Source: Candidatus Flavonifractor intestinipullorum (GTDB taxonomy: Bacteria; Bacillota; Clostridia; Oscillospirales; Oscillospiraceae). Taken from it: DNA of 48,978 nucleotides. Of the stretch, positions 33,775-41,164 are shown in pieces; position 1 is the stretch's first letter; the number at the start of each line of letters is the position of its first letter. The notes beneath the pieces were generated by a model that was not told the origin of the DNA, ran no database searches, and was given only the letters and a program-made list of their open reading frames with translations. The translations under genes and the position numbers were made by a program. The stretch covers positions 1 through 48,978 of the forward strand of contig DWYC01000061.1 in the NCBI GenBank assembly GCA_019118925.1, given 5' to 3'.

Positions 33775-35241
33775 TCATTCCGTCCAATCCACATCGTCAA
33801 AGGGTTCCAGCATTCCGGCGATCGTTTCGGTCCGCGCCTGTGCGAGCTGCTCCGCCTCCTCGGGGCTGCGGTAAAAGGCCTTTTGAATCTCACGCTCAAA
33901 CTTCTGAATCACATTTCGCTTATTGGAGATGGCCTCGGCCTTGGCCTCGATATCCAAAAGAGCCCGCTGCAGCTCGTACATCAGGGTCTCATCGGGACAG
34001 ACCGTCTGACAGGCCGCCTGAAGAAGCCCGGCCTCGGCCGCACCGAAGTATTTATTTTTGCTGATGGTTCCATCGTCGTAGGGGCGGCCCGTAACCGACT
34101 CATAGATTCCGGGCAGGGTATCCTCAAACTCGTGCTTTTCATCCAGCCACAACTGACGGATCAAGCGCAGCTCGTCCATGGTGATCAGGGGGATGTCCCG
34201 GATTTCCTCGGGGCCGATTTCATGGACGAGCTTTTCCACCTCCAGCAGGCGCCTCAGGAAAAACTCCCGCGTCTCTTTGGTGTAGGGCCCGTGCACCAGG
34301 TGTCCGTTGTGCCAGGTGAGCCGGCCGTCCATACGGCGGAAGTCCCGGCGCTTGCGGTCGACGTCCCAGGTGGCCGCGATCTCGTTTCGGAATTCGAGCA
34401 TGGGGAGCATCCAGGCTTTTTCCTCGTCGTTCTGGATCATCGCCGCCATGGATTTGTCCTCGCTCACCATGGTACACACCCAGCATCCGAAGCGGCTGTT
34501 GCCGCAGCTGGGCGTGGACGTGTCCAGGACCAGCGGGCACTCTCCATCGGCGGAAGCGCCGCTGTACATGGCCAGCAGGTCTTTGTTGGAGTGCCCCCAG
34601 GGGTTGGGGTACTGCACGAGGTACTGCCAGACGTTGTCGTTGCTCCAATCTTCAATGGGGGAAAAGACGTAGGAGTTGGGGAACGAGCCGTTTGGGCTCA
34701 GGTGGGCGCGGTAGCGCTTCTTCTCATACTCCTCCATGACCGCTTTGCGCGTGGCGCTCTCGGCCTTCCGCGTGCCCAGGACCAGGATGGCCTCGCTCTC
34801 GGCGTCCAGAATTTTTTTGACAAAGCGGTTGGAGGGATCGATTTTCAGGCGGTCCGTACACCAGCGGAAATTCCGGCGCGGATAGGGGTAGCCCCGGCCG
34901 ATCAGGTTGACCCAGAAGGTATTCGTAACCTCGGGAACCAGCCTGTTGGGAAGAATAGGCAGCCCGCCGGCCTCTGCGGCGCGCCGCATCCGCTCCAGAG
35001 ACCGGGTGGCCCAGAGAGCGACGACGGGGGACTCCACCAGCGTATCCGTGCTGATCACGTGGACAGGTTTATGCCGCTGGCTCTCGGGAAGCTGGGCCAG
35101 GGCCGTCCAGACCAGCTGCACCACCGCGGTAGAGTCCTTCCCGCCGCTGTAGCCGCAAATCCAGGGAATTTTGTCCGCGAGATAGAGTTCTTTGATCAAT
35201 TCCAGGACGGAGCGGATGTCGTCTTTGGTTAAATTCGGCAT
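33775..35241 (-). CDS. dndC: DNA phosphorothioation protein DndC (PAPS reductase-like)
   Basis: 488 residues from ATG 35241. The PP-loop SGGKDS is at 32-37 (ICGYSGGKDSTAVVQL), as in ATP pyrophosphatases and PAPS reductases; Cys128, Cys235, Cys246, Cys253 and Cys256 (SCGNSRFGCWVC) are candidates for the [4Fe-4S] cluster. It activates the DNA backbone and places sulfur in it. The start is uncertain: ATG 35358 would add 39 Pro-rich residues, and neither ATG has a strong ribosome site; the shorter fits family length. The frame also opens at 35448, but that lies inside the promoter. First gene of the dndC-D-E-A operon. Confidence 0.92.
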   Translation of the reverse strand: MPNLTKDDIRSVLELIKELYLADKIPWICGYSGGKDSTAVVQLVWTALAQLPESQRHKPVHVISTDTLVESPVVALWATRSLERMRRAAEAGGLPILPNRLVPEVTNTFWVNLIGRGYPYPRRNFRWCTDRLKIDPSNRFVKKILDAESEAILVLGTRKAESATRKAVMEEYEKKRYRAHLSPNGSFPNSYVFSPIEDWSNDNVWQYLVQYPNPWGHSNKDLLAMYSGASADGECPLVLDTSTPSCGNSRFGCWVCTMVSEDKSMAAMIQNDEEKAWMLPMLEFRNEIAATWDVDRKRRDFRRMDGRLTWHNGHLVHGPYTKETREFFLRRLLEVEKLVHEIGPEEIRDIPLITMDELRLIRQLWLDEKHEFEDTLPGIYESVTGRPYDDGTISKNKYFGAAEAGLLQAACQTVCPDETLMYELQRALLDIEAKAEAISNKRNVIQKFEREIQKAFYRSPEEAEQLAQARTETIAGMLEPFDDVDWTE

Positions 35242-35403
35242 GTTTTCACCAATTTCTTCTAGCGTGATAGGCGCTTCCGGCGGGCCGCAGACCGCAGGAC
35301 ATGCGTTTGGGTGCGGCGGTTCCGCGGACTGAAACGAGGGGGATTTTCTACCAGACATAGTTTCCCGCGAGACCGCGCAAAAAAGCGCCGTTTCGGCGGC
35401 ATA

Positions 35404-35431
35404 GAGTTGCTTCACAACTGCACAACAACTC
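35404..35431. promoter_or_regulatory. Inverted repeat at the dnd transcription start, operator candidate
   Basis: GAGTTG (35404-35409) and CAACTC (35426-35431) form an inverted pair around a CACAAC-type direct repeat, placed at about +1 to +28 of the dnd promoter. A repressor bound here would block the operon; DndB, the usual regulator, is not encoded in the cassette. Confidence 0.4.
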
Positions 35432-35436
35432 AAATT

Positions 35437-35465
35437 ATTATAAAACATTGTGAAAGTGATGTAAA
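35437..35465 (-). promoter_or_regulatory. Promoter of the dnd operon
   Basis: Minus-strand TTTACA (35465-35460), 17 bases, TATAAT (35442-35437). Leader of about 190 bases to ATG 35241 or 75 to ATG 35358. The remaining 140 bases up to spoVAD hold no gene. Confidence 0.75.
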
Positions 35466-35546
35466 GAGGAAGGAAGCCCCCGGTTTGCGGGCATCGTTTT
35501 CAGAAGTACAGACAGCAGATCAGGGAGAAAAGAGTCCCGCCCAGGC

Positions 35547-35575
35547 GCATAGAATGCGCGGAAACGGTGAGACTA
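35547..35575 (+). promoter_or_regulatory. Weak forespore promoter candidate of spoVAD
   Basis: GCATA (35547-35551), 17 bases, GAGACTA (35569-35575). The -35 fits sigma-G (GHATR), but the -10 departs from CATnHTA at two places. spoVA operons are sigma-G-dependent in Bacillus. Confidence 0.25.
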
Positions 35576-35605
35576 GGGGCATCCGCTATGTCAGGAGGCG
35601 ATGGT

Positions 35606-36619
35606 ATGGAACAAAAACGCCTGGGCCGGCAGACGGTGGCCCTGGCGCGGCCCCCCGTCCTCACCGGCTGGGCCGGCGTGGCGGGCAAAAAGGAGGGGGA
35701 GGGCCCCCTGGCCGCGCAGTTCCACTATGTGAGCCAGGACGACTCCTTTGGGGAGAAGAGCTGGGAGAAAGCGGAGAGCGCCATGCAGCGCATGGCCCTC
35801 TCTGCCGCCCTGGATCAGGCGGGGCGGACCGCCTCGGAGCTGGATTACGCCCTCGCCGGCGATCTGCTCAACCAGTGCATCAGCTCCAGCTTCGCCCTGC
35901 GGGGGCAGGAGGTGCCCTTTTACGGCCTCTATGGGGCCTGTTCCACTATGGCCGAGTCCCTCTCTCTGGCGGCGCTGCTGCTGGACGGAGGGTTCGGCGC
36001 CCGGGCGGCGGCCGTAACGTCCTCCCACTTCTGCTCGGCCGAGCGGCAGTACCGTACCCCCCTGGAGTACGGCAGCCAGCGCACCCCCACTGCACAGTGG
36101 ACGGTCACCGGCGCGGGGGCGGTGGTGCTGGAGACGGAGGGGGCGGGCCCGCGGGTCACCCACGTCACCACCGGGAAGATCGTGGACAAGGGGGTCAAGG
36201 ACCCGGCCAACATGGGCGCGGCCATGGCTCCGGCGGCCTATGACACCATCCGGGCCCACCTCGCGGAGACCGGCCGGAAGCCGTCGTTCTACGACCTGAT
36301 CGTCACCGGGGACCTGGGGGAGCTGGGGCGGGAGATTGTACTGGACTTTTTTCACCGGGACGGCGTGGAGCTCAAGAACCTGAGCGACTGCGGCCTTCTG
36401 GTCTACGACCTGGAGCGGCAGGATGTCCACTGCGGCGGCTCGGGGTGTGGGTGCTCGGCGGTGGCGCTCACCTCTCTGTTTCTCCCCGGGCTGAAACAGG
36501 GGCGGTGGAAGCACATCCTCTTCTGCGGCACCGGCGCGCTGCTCTCGCCCACCTCCACCCAGCAGGGGGAGAGCATCCCCGGGATCTGCCACGCCGTAGC
36601 CCTAGAGGGACCGGCGTGA
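35606..36619 (+). CDS. spoVAD: Stage V sporulation protein AD
   Basis: 337 residues, the family length. SpoVAD has a thiolase-like fold and binds dipicolinic acid for transport into the forespore with SpoVAC and SpoVAE. Typical segments are VLTGWAGVAGKKEGEGPLA, FYGLYGACSTMAESL (the former active-site Cys region) and VHCGGSGCGCSA. ATG 35606 has AGGAGG seven bases upstream; an in-frame ATG at 35588 is too close to that site. spoVAE follows after 22 bases. Unusually, spoVAC is not directly upstream: the divergent dnd operon occupies that place. Confidence 0.95.
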   Translation: MEQKRLGRQTVALARPPVLTGWAGVAGKKEGEGPLAAQFHYVSQDDSFGEKSWEKAESAMQRMALSAALDQAGRTASELDYALAGDLLNQCISSSFALRGQEVPFYGLYGACSTMAESLSLAALLLDGGFGARAAAVTSSHFCSAERQYRTPLEYGSQRTPTAQWTVTGAGAVVLETEGAGPRVTHVTTGKIVDKGVKDPANMGAAMAPAAYDTIRAHLAETGRKPSFYDLIVTGDLGELGREIVLDFFHRDGVELKNLSDCGLLVYDLERQDVHCGGSGCGCSAVALTSLFLPGLKQGRWKHILFCGTGALLSPTSTQQGESIPGICHAVALEGPA

Positions 36620-36641
36620 GCCGGGGAGAGGGGGTGTGTTT

Positions 36642-37010
36642 ATGGAACTGTTTTGGGACTATGCCCGCGCCTTTCTGTTCGGAGGGCTGCTGTGCGCCAT
36701 CGGTCAGGTTCTGATTGACAAAACCGGACTGACGCCCGCCCGGATTCTGGCGGCCTATGTGGTCGCCGGTGTGGTGCTGGGCGGACTGGGCGTTTACTCC
36801 TACGCGGTGGACTTCGCCGGGGCCGGGGCCACGGTGCCCTTGACCGGGTTCGGCTACCTGCTGGCCAAGGGGGTCAAAAAGGCCGTGGAGGAACAGGGCC
36901 TCTTCGGCGCCCTCACCGGAGGCCTGACCGCCGCGGCGGCGGGCATTACCGCGGCCATCTTCTTCGCCCTTCTGGGCGCGCTCTTTTTCAAAGCCCGGCC
37001 CAAGTCCTGA
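36642..37010 (+). CDS. spoVAE: Stage V sporulation protein AE
   Basis: 122 residues with about four membrane helices (FLFGGLLCAIGQVLIDKTGL; LAAYVVAGVVLGGLG). Part of the SpoVA channel that moves dipicolinic acid and Ca2+ in spore formation and germination. The start is ATG 36642 behind GGGGAGAGGGGG; a GTG two codons earlier is possible. It is followed by a hairpin and a convergent gene. Confidence 0.94.
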   Translation: MELFWDYARAFLFGGLLCAIGQVLIDKTGLTPARILAAYVVAGVVLGGLGVYSYAVDFAGAGATVPLTGFGYLLAKGVKKAVEEQGLFGALTGGLTAAAAGITAAIFFALLGALFFKARPKS

Positions 37011-37014
37011 AAAA

Positions 37015-37049
37015 CCGCCGCCCCAGCCCATTCCGGGCCGGGGCGGCGG
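37015..37049. terminator. Terminator between spoVAE and the Cys4 protein gene
   Basis: 15-base arms (37015-37029, 37035-37049) with one A/C mismatch. The minus strand continues with TTTTT, so it is a good terminator for the leftward genes; on the plus strand it has no T-run. Confidence 0.75.
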
Positions 37050-37055
37050 AGAAGG

Positions 37056-37265
37056 TTAGAGCGAGAAATCCTCGTCCTTCAAACGGCTCAGGTCCAGTGT
37101 CGCCGGGGGCGGCGGGACCCGCAGCAGGGGATCGTACCGGAACGAGCGGCAGTGCCCGCCGGAGTGTACCACCCCTTTTTTCTTGCACAGGATGGAATCC
37201 CCCTCCAGCTGCGTGCCGTGGGCACAGTAGGCACACCGGGGCTCGATGTCCTTTTTGAATAACAT
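37056..37265 (-). CDS. Small Cys4 protein of unknown function
   Basis: 69 residues. Four Cys in the pattern CAYC, C and C (PRCAYCAHGTQ; SILCKKKGVV; GGHCRSFRYDP) suggest a zinc or iron-sulfur site; the C-terminus (LKDEDFSL) is acidic. Length and pattern recall a mini-protein family widely kept in Clostridia near sporulation and envelope genes, unnamed as far as I know. ATG 37265 has GGAGGG nine bases upstream; the frame is open further without support. It is 45 bases downstream of the ylbJ-like gene and could be co-transcribed with it. Confidence 0.75.
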   Translation of the reverse strand: MLFKKDIEPRCAYCAHGTQLEGDSILCKKKGVVHSGGHCRSFRYDPLLRVPPPPATLDLSRLKDEDFSL

Positions 37266-37310
37266 GGTCCCATTCCCTCCTCTCCGAGCGGAGCAATCCA
37301 TAGGTTTTTA

Positions 37311-38489
37311 TTATACCACGGGGCGGCGGGGGTGACCAGCTTTTTTTAGGGCCGCCGCCGACAGAAGCAGAAACGCCAGGAACGTGATCCAGGCGGCCGC
37401 GGTGGAGAGGGTCAGGGCGGTGTGAAAATCCAGAGCGGCCAGGTCGTCGGCCTGGCTGGAGAGCAGAGCGGCCACCGGCGCGCCCAGGGGGATGTGGGCG
37501 GCCAGCACTCCGGTGAACAGGGCGGCCAGGATGCCGTGGAGCAGTTTTCCCGCCAGATAGGTGCCGGCAGACAGGCCGCTGCCCCCCAGAAAAGAGAGCA
37601 CCTGACAGTGGACCGACACCCCGGCCCAGCCCAGCAGAAAGGCGGCCATGGACAGCCGCCCGGTGAGGGAGCCGTCCCCTGAGAGCGTACATACGCCGGA
37701 GGTCATCTCCAACAGGCCGGTGAGCAGGCGCTGGGCCCAGACCCGGTCAAACCCCAGCGGGGCGAACCAGCTTCCCAGCACTTCGGCCAGGCCGGTGAGC
37801 AGACCCGAGCGGGTGAGCAGGCGGACCACCACCAGGAAAAAGACCACAAAGGCGCAGATATTCAGCGTGGAGCGCAGCGCGCCCGTGACCGCGCCGGTAA
37901 ACGCGGAGGAAAACCGGGTCGTGCGGATGCAGGGGGGCCCGCCCCGGTGGCGGGGCTCCTCGTCCCGGCCGTAAAAGCGAAAGAGCAGTCCCACACACAG
38001 CGACGCGGCGGCGTGGGCCAGGTAGATGAGTACGCCCGCCCGGCTGCTGGCGAACACGCCCGCCCCCACTACGCCCAGGATAAAGGCCGGCCCGGAGTTG
38101 TTGCAGAAGGCCAGCAGCCGCTGGGCCTCGGTGCGCGTACACATGCCCTTCTCATACAGGCTCAGGGCGGTGCGGGCCCCCACCGGATAGCCCCCGATAA
38201 ACCCCAGGGCCACCGCCGAGGCACAGGCGCCGTTTACCCGGAAGAGAGGGCGCATCACCCCCTCCAGCAGCCGTCCCAGATAGCCGGCCAGACCCAATTC
38301 CACCACCAGAGAGGAGAGAACAAAAAAGGGAAACAGGGATGGGATAATCACATTGCCGCACAGGGCCAGCCCACTTCGGGCGGCCTCCATGGCGTCCTGG
38401 GGCCAGAGCGTCAGGGACAAAACCGCGCACAGCAACGCCGCCCCCAGCGCCCCGTCCCGGACCCAGGGTTTCGCCAGCAGACGGGACAT
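37311..38489 (-). CDS. ylbJ: Sporulation integral membrane protein YlbJ-like (nucleoside-recognition fold)
   Basis: 392 residues with eight or more hydrophobic helices. Two Gate/nucleoside-recognition halves are visible: ALCGNVIIPSLFPFFVLSSL with FIGGYPVGARTALSLYEKG, and LRSTLNICAFVVFFLVVV with LLEMTSGVCTLS. This matches YlbJ, which in Bacillus is needed for resistant spores and made under sigma-E in the mother cell; its transported substrate is unknown. GGAGG lies nine bases before ATG 38489. A sigma-E-like promoter is visible. Related Gate-domain proteins such as SpoIIIA-neighbour or SpmA/SpmB types are less likely by length. Confidence 0.85.
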   Translation of the reverse strand: MSRLLAKPWVRDGALGAALLCAVLSLTLWPQDAMEAARSGLALCGNVIIPSLFPFFVLSSLVVELGLAGYLGRLLEGVMRPLFRVNGACASAVALGFIGGYPVGARTALSLYEKGMCTRTEAQRLLAFCNNSGPAFILGVVGAGVFASSRAGVLIYLAHAAASLCVGLLFRFYGRDEEPRHRGGPPCIRTTRFSSAFTGAVTGALRSTLNICAFVVFFLVVVRLLTRSGLLTGLAEVLGSWFAPLGFDRVWAQRLLTGLLEMTSGVCTLSGDGSLTGRLSMAAFLLGWAGVSVHCQVLSFLGGSGLSAGTYLAGKLLHGILAALFTGVLAAHIPLGAPVAALLSSQADDLAALDFHTALTLSTAAAWITFLAFLLLSAAALKKAGHPRRPVV

Positions 38490-38508
38490 ACGAGTTCACC
38501 TCCGGACT

Positions 38509-38537
38509 ACCCTATGTCCGTTGGGCCCGTCCTATGC
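38509..38537 (-). promoter_or_regulatory. Sigma-E-like promoter candidate of ylbJ
   Basis: Minus-strand GCATAGG (38537-38531), 14 bases, CATAGGGT (38516-38509). It matches the sigma-E layout (GMATATT / CATACAMT with about 14 bases) at 5 of 7 and 5 of 8 positions. Confidence 0.35.
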
Positions 38538-38539
38538 CC

Positions 38540-39367
38540 TCATTCCCGCCGGAATACGTGGACCCGGAAGGCGGCGCGCACCTCCAGATGGGAGAGGGCC
38601 TCCATCCGCGCCACCCCGGCCCGGGGGGTGTTCCAGACATAGGGCGTCATCTGGAAGAGGGCGCGCAGGTCCTCCGGATGCCCGATGCGGAGCAGGTCCT
38701 CCACCGGACAGACCTCCAGAAGCGCAAAGCCCTCATAGGGGATCTGCTCGTCGGGGTTGGGATAGGGCGCGTCGTAGAGCACTTCTTTGAGCTCCCAGAG
38801 GTGCTGGGGGGCGGGGACCACATAGAGCAGCACCCCGCCGGGCCGGAGGACCCGGACGAACTCCTCCGCAGCCATGGGGGAGAAGCAGTTGAGGAGCAGG
38901 TGGGCGCACCGGTCGGGCAGGGGCAGATGGTAGGCCGAGGCCACCGCGAACTCGCCCGCGGGCTCCCGCCGGGCGGCATAGCGCAGGGCGAATTTTGAGA
39001 TATCCACGCCCGCCACCGCCACATCCCGGCCGGAGGCCCGCAGGGCGGAGGCCGCCCCGGCGGTGTAGTAGCCCTCCCCACAGCCCGAGTCCACCAGGAC
39101 GGTCCGCCCCGAGGGAGCGTAGCGCAGGGCAAGGCGCTCCAGCTCCTCCCGCAGGGGGGCGTAGTACCCGGCGGAGAGGAAGCGGTTGCGGGCGGCGACC
39201 ATGGCCTTGTCGTCTCCGGGGGATTTGGAGTGCTTCCGGTTGGGGGGCAGCAGGTGGACATAGCCCTCCCGGGCGATGTCGTAGCTGTGGCCGCTGGGAC
39301 AGGTATAGGTGCGCTCCCCCCGCCGGAGGGGAGCGGAACAGATGGGACAGAGAAACAGACTCTCCAT
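38540..39367 (-). CDS. rlmA: 23S rRNA (guanine-N1)-methyltransferase RlmA-like
   Basis: 275 residues, the RlmA length. The N-terminal zinc ribbon FLCPICSAPLRRGERTYTCP with GHSYDIAREGYVHLL is the family signature, followed by a Rossmann methyltransferase with SAM motif VLVDSGCGEGYYTAG (about 90-104) and AGVDISKFAL. It methylates N1 of a 23S rRNA guanine (745 or 748 type). RlmAII members can affect macrolide response, but position specificity cannot be read here. Start: ATG 39367 with GAGG six bases upstream; upstream in-frame codons lack support and include the promoter. Confidence 0.88.
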   Translation of the reverse strand: MESLFLCPICSAPLRRGERTYTCPSGHSYDIAREGYVHLLPPNRKHSKSPGDDKAMVAARNRFLSAGYYAPLREELERLALRYAPSGRTVLVDSGCGEGYYTAGAASALRASGRDVAVAGVDISKFALRYAARREPAGEFAVASAYHLPLPDRCAHLLLNCFSPMAAEEFVRVLRPGGVLLYVVPAPQHLWELKEVLYDAPYPNPDEQIPYEGFALLEVCPVEDLLRIGHPEDLRALFQMTPYVWNTPRAGVARMEALSHLEVRAAFRVHVFRRE

Positions 39368-39413
39368 ATAACGCCTCTTTTCGTCCGGTTTGGGTTGCTC
39401 CGGGATCAGGAGC

Positions 39414-39443
39414 AGTATAGCATATCTCTGCCGGGAAAGGCAA
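39414..39443 (-). promoter_or_regulatory. Promoter of the rlmA-like gene
   Basis: Minus-strand TTGCCT (39443-39438), 18 bases, TATACT (39419-39414). Confidence 0.55.
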
Positions 39444-39527
39444 GGCGGCGGAGCGGAAAGGAGCCCGTCAAAACCCGGCTCGGCCGCGTTCCGACAGGCT
39501 CCTGATTTCACTCTTAGCGGAAGAAAG

Positions 39528-40946
39528 TCAGCGCTGGAGCAGTTCCCGGCCGGAGATGCCCGGCTCGGTCATGGAGTAGGGGTCCAGAATCTTGTCCAGA
39601 GCGGCCTCGTCCAGCAGGCCCTCTTCCAGAATGAGCTCGCGCACCGAGGCCCCCGTGGCAATGGCCCGCTTGGCCACCTCTGCGGCCTTCTCATAGCCCA
39701 CGTGGGGGCACAGGGCGGTGATGATGCCCACGCTGTGCTCCACCATATCCCGGCAGCGCTCCCGGTTGGCCGTGATGCCCACCACGCAGTGGTCCACCAG
39801 AGTATTCACCGCGTAGGTCAGGAACTCCACCGCGTGGGTCAGGTTCCAGAAGATGATGGGCTCGAAAGCGTTGAGCTCCAGCTGACCGGCCTCGGCGGCC
39901 AGCGTGATGGTCAGATCGTTGCCCATGATGTTGAAGGCCACCTGATTGACCACCTCGGGAATGACGGGGTTGACCTTGCCGGGCATAATGGAGGAGCCGT
40001 TCTGCCGGGGCGGCAGGTTGATCTCGCCAAAACCGCAGCGGGGCCCGGAGGACATGAGGCGCAGGTCGTTGGACATCTTGGACAGGTTGACCGCGCAGGT
40101 CTTAACCGTGCCCGACACGGCGACGAACTCGTCCAGGTTCTGGGTGGCGTCAATGAGGTCGTGGGCCTGGATCAGGTCCAGCCCGGTGACCTTGCACAGG
40201 TTGGGGACGATGCGGCGCAGGTAGCGCTCGTCGGCGTTGATGCCGGTGCCCACGGCGGTGCCGCCCATGTTGAGGCAGCGCATCTCGTCCTTGGCCCGCT
40301 CGAACCGGGAGATGTCCCGGCGCACCGCCTGGCTGTAGGCCCGGAACTCCTGCCCCAGACGGATGGGCACCGCGTCCTGAAGCTGGGTGCGGCCCATTTT
40401 GAGCACGTCGTCGAACTCTTCGGCCTTTTCCATCAGAGCCTGGTAGAGCCGCTCCAGCTGCACCTGGGCCCGGTTGAGCAGCTTCAGCACCGCCAGCTTG
40501 CCGGCGGAGGGGAAGACGTCGTTGGTGGACTGGCCGCAGTTGACGTGGTCGTTGGGGTTGACCAGGGAGTAGTCTCCCTTCTCGCCGCCCAGCAGCTCGA
40601 TGGCCCGGTTGGCGATGACCTCGTTGGCGTTCATGTTCAGGCTGGTGCCCGCGCCGCCCTGAATGGGGTCGACGATGAAGGCGTCGTGGAGCTTGCCGGA
40701 GACGATCTCGTCGCAGGCGTGGACAATGGCGTCGGCCACCCGCTTGTCCAGCAGGCCGATCTCCAGGTTGGTGATGGCGGAGGCCTTCTTGATCTCCGCA
40801 ATGGAGTTGATGAGCTCCGGGTGCATGGTCAGGCCGGTGATGTGGAAGTTTTCCGCCGCCCGCAGAGACTGCACGCCGTAGTATACATCCTTCGGGATGG
40901 CGCGCTCGCCGACGGAGTCGTGTTCGGAACGGTATTGGATCGCCAT
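39528..40946 (-). CDS. aspA: Aspartate ammonia-lyase
   Basis: 472 residues, the aspartase length. It splits aspartate into fumarate and ammonia. The superfamily signature GSSIMPGKVNP (about 316-326) holds the catalytic Ser loop, and the N-terminal segment GERAIPKDVYYGVQSLRAAENF is aspartase-like, as is the pattern GGAGTSLNMNANEVIANRA. Class II fumarase is the main alternative; the sequence reads closer to aspartase. Start: ATG 40946, AGGAGG ten bases upstream; an earlier in-frame ATG lacks support. It stands alone with a good promoter. Confidence 0.93.
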   Translation of the reverse strand: MAIQYRSEHDSVGERAIPKDVYYGVQSLRAAENFHITGLTMHPELINSIAEIKKASAITNLEIGLLDKRVADAIVHACDEIVSGKLHDAFIVDPIQGGAGTSLNMNANEVIANRAIELLGGEKGDYSLVNPNDHVNCGQSTNDVFPSAGKLAVLKLLNRAQVQLERLYQALMEKAEEFDDVLKMGRTQLQDAVPIRLGQEFRAYSQAVRRDISRFERAKDEMRCLNMGGTAVGTGINADERYLRRIVPNLCKVTGLDLIQAHDLIDATQNLDEFVAVSGTVKTCAVNLSKMSNDLRLMSSGPRCGFGEINLPPRQNGSSIMPGKVNPVIPEVVNQVAFNIMGNDLTITLAAEAGQLELNAFEPIIFWNLTHAVEFLTYAVNTLVDHCVVGITANRERCRDMVEHSVGIITALCPHVGYEKAAEVAKRAIATGASVRELILEEGLLDEAALDKILDPYSMTEPGISGRELLQR

Positions 40947-40990
40947 ATTGCAATTGCCTCCTCGCAAGTGTTCTTGCATGAATCGGCCCT

Positions 40991-41019
40991 ATCATAACAC
41001 CAGCTCCAACATTTTGCAA
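40991..41019 (-). promoter_or_regulatory. Promoter of aspA
   Basis: Minus-strand TTGCAA (41019-41014), 17 bases, TATGAT (40996-40991). Confidence 0.75.
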
Positions 41020-41117
41020 GCGCTATTGCAGAATAGGGCGAATTTTTTTCGCCGGACCGGAGGCCGGGCCGGCCTCCGATCTTGTCCAATTTTTCTCTAG
41101 CCACTGTGCACAATCTG

Positions 41118-41126
41118 TGATATAAT
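41118..41126 (+). promoter_or_regulatory. Extended -10 promoter of the ABC-F gene
   Basis: TGATATAAT is an extended -10 element (TGnTATAAT); no good -35 lies 17 bases upstream. It is 38 bases before the ATG at 41165. Confidence 0.55.
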
Positions 41127-41164
41127 CCGCTCCGTATGATGACTTTCCATAAAAGGAGTACAAC

